Shown: positions 43,405 through 53,759 of the stretch, piece by piece | Position numbering within the stretch: the first letter of the stretch is position 1 | Layout: every line of letters starts with the position of its first letter | Assembly (NCBI GenBank): GCA_030549495.1 | Contig: JAUIRK010000969.1 | Coordinates: 558,001-622,000 of the forward strand | DNA length: 64,000 nucleotides | Direction of reading: 5' to 3' | DNA from: Nectonema munidae | Lineage: Eukaryota > Nematomorpha > Nectonematoida > Nectonematidae | Program-made: the position numbers and the translations under genes | The notes under the pieces: generated by a model | Database searches by the model: none | What the model was told of the DNA's origin: nothing | The model's input: only the letters and a program-made list of their open reading frames with translations

Positions 43405-44060
43405 GGACAGCTGATAATATACAAAGACAAGAACGCGGTGTGATGAAAACAAAAGTGAAAAGCTGGAGCTTTTATTCAACAAAAGAACGTTGTAAGGAAA
43501 GTGAATGATATCAAAATAACATGCATATATATACAAGGAAAAATGAATAAAAGTTGCAGAAGAAAGGACGATCAAAGTAGTATTTAAATTAGGAATTATA
43601 AAAGTTATAACAGAGATAGATAGGGAATATATAACATTCAAATGATAAAATTATAGAAAAGACATGCATTCAAATAAAGGTGGAAAAGGATCACACAAAG
43701 GAATTCCACAATTTGAATATTACAATCTTCCCCATCTTCAAAAAGAATCCTCGATCTCAAGTCTTCTGATGGGTTTCCGCTCCCTGCACGAACGCCTCAG
43801 CCTTGGACTATCTGTGTCAGCATCTTCTTCAACATTATCTTTTTGATTAGCACCATGTACTGATGTCTCTTCATTTTCATCTGGTAAGGGCCACGGAGTA
43901 CTTTGGGCTGTACCCCTCCCAACTTTTTGGATCATTGCATAAAATTTGGAGCATTTTTTACAAGCCGGATGCCCTTCCTGACGCTAACCAGTATTTGTAT
44001 TCAGGCCTGGGACCTTTAGCCTTTGTAAAACCAATTACACAATCCACAAGGCAGTGGTAA
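43405..44060 (-). mobile_element. LTR-retrotransposon fossil (gypsy-like), 3' end
   Basis: On the minus strand a pol C-terminal tail rich in Arg/Ser with the typical SCRERKPIRRLE string (about 43738-43935) is followed by a candidate LTR (about 43725 to 43405) that contains a GAATAAAAG polyadenylation-like signal. The rest of gag-pol and the second LTR are not in view. The piece is broken and incomplete; age cannot be given without the other LTR. The 43936-44060 part may be pol or an unrelated repeat. Confidence 0.5.
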
Positions 44061-44460
44061 TTTGAAGTCAGAGTTTTTTTCTCCTAGAACAACTGCCATC
44101 CAGAGCTAACGTGTTTGTTCTAACCGGAGCTAAAGGTTTAAGCGCCTAATACTCGCTTTCGCCTCCTCATCATTTCGTTTCAAACAACCCCGCCACGTGA
44201 AGGCAGATCAGGAGACCTGCTGTTCAGAGGCTGTAAGAGACGCGATTGCCGCGTGAGGCATTTTTATAGGAGACTGAGAGCTCAACCTCATTTCCACCTC
44301 GGCATAAACAGCATTGCGGGTAAAATGTTTGATGTATTGATGGAACTAAATTTTTACCAAAAATCTCTGTGATTAATTTGAATAGCTGAACTTTGGTATC
44401 ATGAAAAAAGGTTCTTAAAATATTGAACGTATATTCCGCTAAAAACTAGTTTCTAATGAG
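44061..44460. other. unassigned segment of higher GC
   Basis: 44061-44300 is noticeably richer in G+C than its surroundings (CCCCGCCACGTGAAGGCAG, GAGACGCGATTGCCGCG). It may belong to the neighbouring fossil or be an unrelated repeat. No frame of interest. Confidence 0.3.
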
Positions 44461-44510
44461 ATAAAATAGAATTATTTTTAATTTAACGCTAAATACAAAT
44501 TAGAGAGAAG

Positions 44511-44714
44511 CAGTGGCGTAGCTAGAAAAAAGCTGATAGAGGGGGGGGGCACAATTTAAATACTTAAAAAACTTGAGCAACATTATTTATACTTTCTTGA
44601 TCCTTTCATTGGAGAAATTTTCGAAAACTGGTATCGCATAAGGTGCATGCGGCACCATGAGATACATGGGAGGGGGTGCACGGCCCCTCATGCCCCAGCC
44701 TAGCTACGCCACTG
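44511..44714. mobile_element. hAT MITE (CAGTGGCGTAGC termini), copy B
   Basis: A 204-bp element with ends CAGTGGCGTAGCTAG (44511) and CTAGCTACGCCACTG (ending 44714), perfect inverted repeats, and a perfect 8-bp duplication GAGAGAAG (44503-44510, 44715-44722). It has an internal G-tract near 44540. No coding capacity. Confidence 0.92.
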
Positions 44715-45190
44715 GAGAGAAGAGAACTGGATGAGATAGGAGAGCTTGAGTGAAAAAAGAGAGATTGAATAAGAGAAGAGAGCTTGAATGAGAGAAGAGA
44801 GCTTGAGTGATTTAGTTTTAGCAGAGAAAGCGAAAGAGAAAACAGAAAGAGAAATAGAATCACTGTGACAGAAGATGAGAAAATTTAGTGGATCATCAAC
44901 ATGTGTTTGCTCAAAAATACTACAAGGAAACAAAACATCGCTTACTTATTGTGTGCATATTGAAACAATGGATTATTATTATTATATAGCTCTCACATTG
45001 TTTGTAAAATATTTTTGATAGGAATTTCAGAGCAGCTTGGCATGATGTTTTACTCGAAAGTCTGCATTCCCTCTTTTATTCTCTTATCTTACATTATCAT
45101 GTATTCGAATGATCATTACATCCTACAATGTGAGCATCGTACATGTTTTATAAACAAGCAGCAACTCTTAGTTATAGAAAATAAGGTCAT
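44715..45190. repeat. second copy of the right part of the 34821-38502 hAT
   Basis: AGAGAACTGGATGAGATAGG and the text up to AACAAGCAGCAACTCTTAGT closely follow 37957-38380. The terminal CAGGGGCGCACATCC is missing here, and the sequence left of the MITE (44461-44502) also matches 37690-37740. The purine-rich GAGAGAAGAGAGCTTGA strings are simple internal repeats. Confidence 0.8.
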
Positions 45191-46171
45191 TTAGGAGGAT
45201 TTTAATAGGGAATTTTGAAAAGTAAAAAATATCAAAATGACCTCTAAAAATAATAAACATATAAGGAATGAATATTTAAATTCAGTCTAGTTGGGTACAC
45301 ACAAACATTTTTCTTTCAAGTTTCATTTTTAAATGCATACTTAAACGAACCTCTATATAGAATATGAAAAATAAACAGCCCAGATTACAATAAAACTAAA
45401 AATCAATGTTTTTTGAACAAATACACACATTTGATCAATTTTATTTGTCTAAGAATGTAATTGCTTTCTATTTCAACAAAATTTAACATATTTAAAGCAG
45501 ACCATTTCCACTTCTTTGTACACTGATGTCGCATTGGTCCTCAAAGGCTTAACAATAATAATTCTTTAGATCTCATTTTAAGATACTCAACCTTATAAAT
45601 GATAAGATTCTATAAGTTGTGTTCAAATATTAATTTGTTTTTTCTTTCAAGAATTAGGCTACAAATTAAAGCAATGTGTGTAATATCTAAAATATGTCCG
45701 ACATAAATACTATTTTAGCAAATAAATGATATCTCCTACTACATCTCCACCCTAATGAAATATTTTTTCATAAATAATAAAATAGAAAGAATGACACTTT
45801 ATTTTTTAATTTGAGGACCGGTTTTGAAGTATAATCTCAACATTATTTATTATTAATTTTATTAATTTATTCATTAATTTTATTTATAACATGTGAACAA
45901 CAAGTTTATACTTCGAAACCGGTCGTGAATTTTAAAAAATAGTGTTCCATTTTTTCTATTTAATTATTTTAAATTTTAGTTTTATGAGCACTTCTATTAA
46001 AGACCTTTTTTCTAAATATTTTCATAAAGTTTGAGAAAATATTATGACACTGAAATTTCAAATTATAATTATTTTTGTTTGTCCAATGTCCATACTCTAT
46101 ATATATGTGTTTTTAATATTGTTCACATAATATGAATTGTATATTTATTTTGTTTTTATTTATTTCATTAG
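45191..46171. other. AT-rich spacer upstream of the NOL8-like exons
   Basis: It contains a diverged inverted repeat: ATTTGAGGACCGGTTTTGAAGT (45819) against CTTCGAAACCGGTCGTGAAT (45912), about 60 bp per arm including AGTGT(C/T) and TTATTTTTTAATT, a likely small foldback/MITE. No upstream NOL8 exon could be picked out. Confidence 0.45.
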
Positions 46172-46365
46172 TCTCAATGGCATATAAAGTTTTGAATAAA
46201 TCTGAAATTAGACGTAGAAACGCTTTGAAGTTGTCAAGAGCTCTCTACAAAGATCGAACTAATAAGATATTGATAGACAAAAACGATTCTTCCCATCATA
46301 AAAGGTTCAGTTTCGATGGTGAACTTACTTCTTATGGTGGATCTTCCATCCAAAAAATGCACAAG
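46172..46365 (+). CDS. NOL8: NOL8-like gene, internal exon
   Basis: Acceptor TTTCATTAG and donor CACAAG|GTATCG bound an open frame that starts mid-codon and ends in phase 0: MAYKVLNKSEIRRRNALKLS, RALYKDRTNKILIDKNDSSH, HKRFSFDGELTSYGG. It corresponds in position and character to the part of vertebrate NOL8 (nucleolar protein 8) reading 'RLAALE.RQK....KKLV..AL' and 'HI.FGSD', upstream of the acidic region. NOL8 is an RRM protein of the nucleolus linked to ribosome biogenesis. The RRM-coding exons would lie further left and were not recognised, so the gene model is partial. This exon is assigned mainly because it joins in phase with the next two. Confidence 0.55.
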
Positions 46366-47582
46366 GTATCGTATAACCTATCTTTTTTCGTTTAGCCATT
46401 CGAGAATCAGTGTGACAACCGATGTACCAAATAATATTGTCGCCTGTTTTAAATGTATAGAATTCCATTGAAAAAAAAGTAGGCGATTGGTTGTGAAAAT
46501 TCTAGTCCTCAAAGTATGTAACGTTATTTTTGTACAATTATAAGTTTGAGCTTTCCTTTCAATGTTTGCGTCCACGATTTTCACTAACAATTTTCTTTTC
46601 ATGTGCTTGTCAACACGCCACATTTTTTTTGGAAAAACACATTTTCATTCTAGAAGTGTTTAAAGTTGTGCAAGTTGCAAGACAAATTTGACTTTACAGC
46701 ACAAAAGAGTAAATATAGTGCAATCAGTAAGCATTGTGCACAGAAGTGATAATGCACGATTTGTAGATAATTATGCTTTGCAGTTATTCTTTCAAATGTA
46801 ATCATCAATAACTCTTTAATAGTATCCAAAGAGTAAAATATCTACACTTTGGAAAAGGACCTAACTATTAGCCATTTTTAATCAGGGATGGGAGTCGATA
46901 ATAATCTAAAGTCTAAACCTTTGACTCCAACTTCGACTCCTTGAAATTTGAAAGTTCCTACTCTGACTCCTTCTTAATAGTAACATGAAATATTCTTATA
47001 TCATGGGGGCGTGAGTAAGGTTGGTTAAATATTTATTGGGTTACGATAACTCAAGGTCTTGGGTCGATCGCGTATCAAGCCTACTTTCTTTATAGTTCGA
47101 TACAAGAGACACAATTGTGCCTTCTCGATGAAAACACCCCATGTTTCCTTCCTTTATATCGTCATCTATTTGGCTATTTATCAACCAAAATGGCATTTCA
47201 TTACTACCACCCGAATCTTCAAGCTAATTTCAGTCTTCAATTTCATTATAGCTAAACTATGCGCCTTTTGATTTTTTTTAAATTATGTTGAAAAAAATAC
47301 ATATGCTGATTATTTATAATAGCTATTAATACTATTCTTTGCACACATTCCACCAAATCATAATAAAAATAGAAAAGAGTAAAAATGGAAAATAACTTCT
47401 TAAGACTAGATAATAAAACACACAGTACAAATCCTGAAGCACTAATATATCAACATATCATCATCATCATTATTCATTTGTCTCCAGGAAGAGAACAAGG
47501 TCTTCCATCAACAATTTAACTTTTCTTAGTGTGTTAAATTAAAAATTTCCATTCAATCAAAAACTCTCCAGCAGTCAAACCT

Positions 47583-48000
47583 TTAGTTAATAGTTTTTTT
47601 GTCGTCGTATACAGAAAGGGGAGAAGTTCTTCCAATTTTCTTGCTGGCTTCCACCGAACTTGAGTTTGATATTGCATGATTATCAATATCTTCTATCACT
47701 GTTCTTAGTTTAAGCAGGTTTTTACCATAAAGTACTGCTCCCCAGTTAGTTTCAGTGTGTTGCATTCATTTTCAAAAACACATACCGGTCTGCAAGATCT
47801 TTCCTCAATTTTTCTTTTCTTGCACCTGTTTCTTTAATAATAATTCTCCTGATATTATGCCTTTCTAAAGATATACCAAACTTTTTTCCCATTTGACCAA
47901 TGAACTGTGGCATGCTAACTGATTGAACATAGTTAGAGACACTATTTTGTACAACCAAACCTATATAGAATTACGAACTGTTTTTGTGGTCATGATATAT
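47583..48000 (-). pseudogene. hAT-like transposase remnant
   Basis: Minus frames read MPQFIGQMGKKFGISLERHN, KLRKDLADRYVFLKMNATH (about 47770-47900) and, in a second frame, NWGAVLYGKNLLKLRTVIED. The 'l...+yvFLKMD..T......+g.n' string is common to a group of hAT-type transposases just ahead of the first catalytic Asp. A frameshift near 47760 separates the two parts. The remainder of the protein was not found. The assignment is moderate at best. Confidence 0.4.
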
Positions 48001-48401
48001 TTATTTTGTCTGAACTAAGGAAGTTTTTCAAGTTTGATTGTCTCTCATTTCCTGTCCCAATACTTGATGTTGAAGTACTAGACCCCTGATACCGAAATAG
48101 TTTCACCTTTTTATCAACTTTTTTTAAATTTCTGAATGAAAACGTTGTGATTGCCTTATTAAATTTGTAGTTTTTGTAAGAGCATTTTTATGAAACTTAT
48201 TTTTATAAACTTATCTTTTTATTTTTTTAATATTTTTTTTATAAACTTATCTTTCTTTCACAGTTTTCATTATTATTACTTTTATCATTTTCATGGAGCA
48301 TGCATTAGCACTCAAAATATTTAGCTTCTGCAGTAGCAGAAAATTACTCAAATGCACTTGATTTAGCTTGTGTCTTTTTTGCCATAATGATGAGTATACA
48401 G

Positions 48402-50485
48402 TAGGGATATAACTTTTTGACTTTTTTTTCTAAATCAAAAACTCTGTCACACCATATGATGAAACTTTCCATTCGGTTCACAAAAATGTCATTTTTGATC
48501 ATTTTGGCGCCAAAAAGGTGGCGTGCATCGCTGTTTGAATATTCATTCATTACTTCTCTTATTTAATTATATTGATTCATTTGTTTTTGTCTTTTTTTCT
48601 TTCACGTAATGTTTTTTTCAGATTAATAAAACAATTTATTTCAATTAATGAGTAATAACAATTGTGTCAAGAGAAGGCCAGAAATTCTTCTTGTAAATAT
48701 ATGTTTATCTGGTTTCTGTAAAAGCCAGAAGAGTAAGAAAGCAAGAATCAAAATTTTAGCAGAAGAATTAAGCCAACTATGGAATGAGTTGAACTTTCCA
48801 AAAATTTAGAATCAGCAAGTGGTGTTGAAAGTTGAAGTTATTGATTTGTATGAAAAGTATAGGAAAAGAAAGACTGAAAAATTGGAGGAGGAGATGAAAA
48901 GTTTGTTTGATATGACTAAAGCTGACGGTTTTTGGCTGAGTTCAGAGGATAAAGCCCTTTCTCACATCCAGATTGCAACAGCGGGTAGAGTAGGTTATTC
49001 AACAAGATCTGAGGCAAGCATCACATCAATACATCCTTCGCGTTAAAGTTTCGAGATTGTCTTATACTGAATCGACATCTTCGTGTGTTCCGTCTGAATC
49101 AAACTCTGGTTTTGAAAGTTCTAGTCTCACTGAAATTGAAAATGACGATGAATTTGTCCCGGATGAAAAGAATGAATTGTTTGTATACCAGAAAGGCTTC
49201 AGTTGTATTTAGTTCTCTGAAACTTGATGGAATTGATATTGAAAGTCCGAGTCAGGTTGTGGTGTGGAAAAATTTTATTAAAGAATCTGAAAGTGTTAAA
49301 GAAAAGCTTATGGAGGTTTTGAAATCGGAAGTGTTTTGTTTACATTTTGATGTGAAAAGTATTAAAAAGAAAGAGTATCAAGTGGGGTGTCTTCAAAATA
49401 GCCAAAGGTGAATCAATTTTGCAATACTAACTTGGAGAAATGGTTCTTCTAAGGCTATTTTTGAAGAGTTGGTGAAACTTATGGATGATTTTGACGCTTG
49501 GCTGAGTATTAAAATGATTATATGCGATTCAACAGCAGTGAATACCGGTCGTGAAAATGGGATTGTTGTTAGGTTTCAAAGAATGATGAACGAGAAGGGA
49601 TACGACAAGCCACAATTTATTCCATGTCAACACCATGTTTTGGACTTGGTTTTGAGACATATCATGGATTCAAGCTTTGTCGGTTCGACCAAAAGTCCTC
49701 AAAATTATTCAAAATAAAAGTTCAAAATAATGAATTCTTGAAATCAGATTATATTTCTGATTGTCACCATTATGTAACTTTCAAAAATACTGGCTGGAGG
49801 GATGATTTCAAGTTTTTGTTCGAACTCTGCAAGGCGTCCCATAAAGAAACTGGCAAATGGCCTAAAATAAGCTAGAAAAACTGCTATCTCTCCACAACGC
49901 CAGATGGAATTCACGAGGCTTGTATGTCTTAATGGCTTATTTTTACTCCCTGAAAAGAGAGAAGAGCTGGAAAAAATTTGTTGTTTTATTTCATTTTCTT
50001 GGTGTGACTTTTGGTTTTCTGATCAAAAATTTGAAGTTTCGACTTATGGTAAACTAAAACAAGCTATAATTGAACAAAATTGTACGAAGGCCATATCCAC
50101 TTTCCTGAAATTTTTCATTTCTGAAAATTCATTAATTGACATTCCTAGAATAAACATCTTTGCCGAACTTGGGGTTAAAAAATGGAAGAAATAATGAAAA
50201 ACTCACGCTCTGATAAATATCTAACATCCAAATTTTTAGCTACTAATGCTTTTTAACTTTTCATACGTTTTTAATATAGTTTTGAATCAATAAATTCGAA
50301 GTTTTTTTTATATTTTTGTGTACCTTTAGTTATTTGTTAGTGACCCTACTATTTAATTTGTTTTTTACCCCTTCGCGCCAGGTTTTTTGAACATTTTACG
50401 CTAAAATTGGCATTTTTTAGTTTCTAACAAAATTATTCATCGGAAAACACTACAGGGTTTTCAAGCTAAAAAAGTTATATCCCTA
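48402..50485 (+). mobile_element. hAT element with an unrecognised transposase
   Basis: Ends TAGGGATATAACTTTTT (48402) and AAAAAAGTTATATCCCTA (ending 50485) are inverted repeats of Ac/hobo type, flanked by a perfect 8-bp duplication GTATACAG (48394-48401, 50486-50493). The 2,084-bp interior encodes one protein on the + strand (48648-50194). The perfect duplication indicates a fairly recent insertion. It sits inside the larger, older hAT-like element at 46883-51275, within an intron of the NOL8-like gene. Confidence 0.88.
48648..50194 (+). pseudogene. transposase of the 48402-50485 hAT, broken
   Basis: From ATG at 48648 the frame reads MSNNNCVKRRPEILLVNICL, a stop at 48808-48810 (after NFPKI), then VIDLYEKYRKRKTEKLEEEM and GRVGYSTRSEASITSI. 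Later frames give VVVWKNFIKESESVKEKLME (49250), MIICDSTAVNTGRENGIVVR (49515, likely catalytic Asp) and KPQFIPCQHHVLDLVLRHIM (49610, the C-x2-H motif typical of hAT RNase H folds), then WRDDFKFLFELCKASHKETG and a C-terminal part to 50194. At least three frame breaks. I know proteins with D-S-T-x-x-N-T-G and C-x-H-H-x-x-D/E-L from invertebrate genomes only as uncharacterised; the flanking ends place this one in hAT. Confidence 0.75.
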
Positions 50486-50493
50486 GTATACAG

Positions 50494-51422
50494 TATACAC
50501 CTTAACATCATAGGATGATGTTTAAGTAACTATATAATAATAATAATGTTTAAGTAACTATATTATAATAATAATTCGTTATAAATCTGAAGACAGGACA
50601 AAAAATACACGTACAGGTCAGCGTCAGTACAAATTTAGAATGAGCTAAGAATCAAAAAAAAATTAGGGCAAGAAGTCGCAACATCTGCATCAATGCTTTC
50701 CAACCAAATTATGTAGTCAGTATAGTTTAATTGTAGGGGTGGAGCACAAATTGCAAAGTTATAATATGCGCTGAAGGAAAAAAAGTTTGCGAAACCTTTC
50801 TACCGATTATTTCTTATTTCTTTAGTCGGTCGTCTGTAGAAAAGATTAGGGTGTGGTTAGGTTAGTGTATATTGACAAACTAGTCATTTTGTGTGTAAGC
50901 ATTTCCTCAATTCAAATACAATCATTATTGATGTTAAAAATTTAGTTGGGGTACACAACACTCTTTTGCCACTACATGACTGAGGCCGCACACACAAATT
51001 AAAATTATTGTCCAGATTGCAGTTTGTCTGAAATTTGAAGTTCAAAATTATTTTTATGAAATGTGAAAAATAAAAAATACATAAATAAACTTATTTGTAA
51101 ATTGACGATTTTTTTTAGAAATACCCAGAAAAACACGGTTTTAGAAGGTCTGAAAGGTTAAGAATTCAATTTATGAATTTTTAATTTCGCTTTAGTCTGT
51201 TAAATTGAGAAGTCAAAGTCAGTCAATTTCCACCGACTTCGAAAGCTCAAAAATGTCTCGGACTCCCCAGTCCTGTTTTCAAATGCTTTATTTTCTAAAA
51301 TTTTCTAAAGAAATATGCTTTTTTCAGTTCTATCCCATTTTTGAGGTTGACCAATAAAAGTTTAACTTTTTCATCAATTCCTATTTCCAAACAGCCATTC
51401 CCTAAAAAGCTACACTCTAGCC
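50494..51422. other. remainder of the larger hAT-like element and spacer
   Basis: It includes a short duplication (ATGTTTAAGTAACTATATAATA twice at 50519-50570). Up to 51275 it probably belongs to the 46883-51275 element. No coding signal was recognised. Confidence 0.4.
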
Positions 51423-52498
51423 CAGGGGTTCCCAACCCCGGGGTCGCGACCCCAATGGTGTCGACAAGTAATTTTCTTGGGGTCGCAAGACATTATAAAT
51501 GATAATGATTTATAAGGGATTTGCTGGATATCAATGGATTAAGAGGATTCAGTAGGCTTTTCCTGAACTGCCCCATTCCGACCTGAGACGGTATATATAG
51601 GCCTAATTCTAAAATACAAAGAATAGAATATACGTTAGGTCAAACTGTAAACTAAAAGACAAATGATATGATATACGTTAGGTCAAACTGTACTATTTCC
51701 CCTTTTTAATCCCAAGATTAACCGGAGCAATCAATTATACAGTAGATTGTTGTCTATCGTCTTTTTCAGGTCCTTTTTAATCCTAGGATTAACTTGCGAG
51801 GATCACAGCTTCTTGGCTATTTTTACCTGTATCCATAGTGCTTCGGATATGTATATATATGCCTGTCTAGGATCATTTGTGTCAGTTAAGAGTTTGCATC
51901 TGGCATGCCTGTATGTCATTGTGCACCAGTCTGCTTAAGCCAACACTGAATTTGTATTTCGAAAGTTGTAAGTATGGAGCGTTGTAATATTTAAAAATTT
52001 GATTAATCTTTTGTGTTTTAATAGTCAGTATTTCAAGGACTAATTTTGTTTTGGTTTTGTACTTAGGTGCATATTTTTTTCTTTTTTTATGTGTGTAATA
52101 GAAGGTTGTCTGATGTTTGAATTTTCTATTAACTACGTTCAATATAACGATATTCCCTGAATATTAATGATAATTTCACTGCAAATTACCAACCTTAGTC
52201 TCAAGTCATATATGCCAAAAATATTGATGTTTACAAATCAACAGTAAGCTGAAGAAAGACATGCGGATATATGTAAGAAATAATAAATGAGTTGGTGAAT
52301 AATTAAAATTCAGAGCTAATTATATTGTATATAAATGGATATTTTCGTTTTTGCTATAATAAAACAAGTTACTGCAGTTATGTAGCATTCTTAGGTATAC
52401 CTTAATCAATCAATATAGTCTTAATCTTTGTGTGGGGTCGCAGAAAGTCTGGTGAGGCTTAAATTGGGTCGCCACTGGAAAAAGGTTGGGAACCACTG
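51423..52498. mobile_element. non-autonomous hAT element (CAGGGGTTCCCAACC termini)
   Basis: Left end CAGGGGTTCCCAACCCCGGG (51423) with repeated GGGTCGC blocks, right end AAAGGTTGGGAACCACTG (to 52498). The flanks CTCTAGCC (51415-51422) and CTCTAACC (52499-52506) match at 7 of 8 bases. Inside, GATATACGTTAGGTCAAACT is duplicated (about 51627 and 51668). No transposase frame. The TIR spelling is that of the widespread 'GGTTCCCAACC..GGGGTCGCGACC' hAT group. It lies in the NOL8-like intron. Confidence 0.9.
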
Positions 52499-52838
52499 CT
52501 CTAACCAATCAACCATGGAACACTATTGTTTAATTTAATTTGAGAACACAAAATTATCCACATTTACCCATGAAAAGATAAACTCTACAATTTCAAATAA
52601 TGAACATAAAATATTATTTAATATCTTGAAAAAGATTAAAATTTTATAATTCTTCTTCAAATTGTAATAAAATTTTTATTAGTAGGATCTTTAATCTAAC
52701 TTTGCTTCTTAATTCTTGAAGAGAAAATATTTATATAATATTTTTTTAACTTAAGCTTTCTTTTTATGCCCATGATCTATTTATCCTATTTTCCTTTCTT
52801 TGTTATCCTTTATAATGTGCACAATGGTTTATTCGTAG

Positions 52839-52951
52839 AAAGACGAATATAAATTGTTTGAAGAAAACGATGAAGATCTGAGTGAAGAAGCATCGTTTAC
52901 ACCGAAGTACAGTGAAAATGTGTCTGCAAGAAATAAATTACTAAAATTTAA
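52839..52951 (+). CDS. NOL8: NOL8-like gene, acidic internal exon
   Basis: Acceptor TATTCGTAG and donor TTTAA|GTAAAC bound 113 bases that begin in phase 0 and end in phase 2, fitting both neighbours. The frame reads KDEYKLFEENDEDLSEEASF, TPKYSENVSARNKLLKFK, which parallels vertebrate NOL8 'KLFDS.DDD.SDSEDDS.RF...P.FEGRAGQKLMDLQ': acidic stretch, then a short basic/leucine block. The order and spacing relative to the 55543 exon are as in NOL8. Confidence 0.72.
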
Positions 52952-53759
52952 GTAAACTTCCTTTTTTTACTTAATTGGTCCAAATGTGATTCGATGGAGG
53001 ACGTTTAAGTCTCCTACCACCCGAAATTGTCTGTATATTAAAGCATTTTCAAATTTATATTCTTTGTATATTTTGATTAATTCAAGATAAAAATATACTT
53101 ATTTGCAATGATTTAAATACTTTTTTATTCTTTGTTTCACTTTCAGTTAAAGTTCGCTAATTTTTGCATATTTACTGCTCAAAATAATTTTTGTAGCATT
53201 TATAATAATTCTCTTTTCTGATTGATATTTTTAAACTATTTTTGTCATTAGTTTTTTACTTCTCGTTAAGCCTCTTTACATTAGAAACATTTTGAAAAGT
53301 CAAAAAAGTTTTTTACTTCTCCAGTTGATTTGATGTTGTTAAGCTCTTTGTTGAATTGTCTTATCGACTGGCCTGAATATGCATGAATGAAAAAAAATTA
53401 TGTTTAAATACTCCGACACTAATTTCTACTACTGTTGCACCCTCTAGCAATGTGTAATAGCTACTGTAGACATGCGTTGTTATGAAAACGCTGTTGTCAA
53501 TACAAATGTGATGCGCAAATCAGTGTGTGACAGCTAATGATGTGACATAGCTGAGTAGAGTGTATAAATCGAGAGTTTACTCTGCATTTGATTGAGAAAA
53601 TAAAAAGAAATACCATGTTGATCACATATAAGATAGATTGCACAGGAAATTAAACATGTCATTGTGTAATTGTAAAGTGCATGATTACATACATCATTTG
53701 CTAGTTTGTTAGCCTATAAAAAACATTCCCGTCTATAGCTAAATTTAAAAAACAAATTG
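52952..53759. other. intron of the NOL8-like gene, AT-rich
   Basis: No terminal repeat could be matched to the Tigger right end at 55330. GC rises slightly around 53440-53560. No gene is supported. Confidence 0.45.

Larger units (their letters stand above)
46883..51275. mobile_element. probable hAT element in the NOL8-like intron, itself hit by another hAT
   Basis: Left end CAGGGATGGGAGTCG (46883) and right end GGACTCCCCAGTCCTG (ending 51275) are inverted and belong to the same 'GGAGTCGGAG' type as the MITE at 27948-28267. Flanks TTTTTAAT and TTTTCAAA match at 6 of 8 bases. After removing the nested element 48402-50485 with one duplication, 2.3 kb remain, a usual hAT size, and a hAT-like transposase piece lies inside on the minus strand (47583-48000). 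The evidence is suggestive, not conclusive. Confidence 0.45.

Noticed and set aside
46378-46623. 81-codon minus frame next to the NOL8-like exon
   Set aside because: It is not supported by motifs and lies within the intron next to the donor site.
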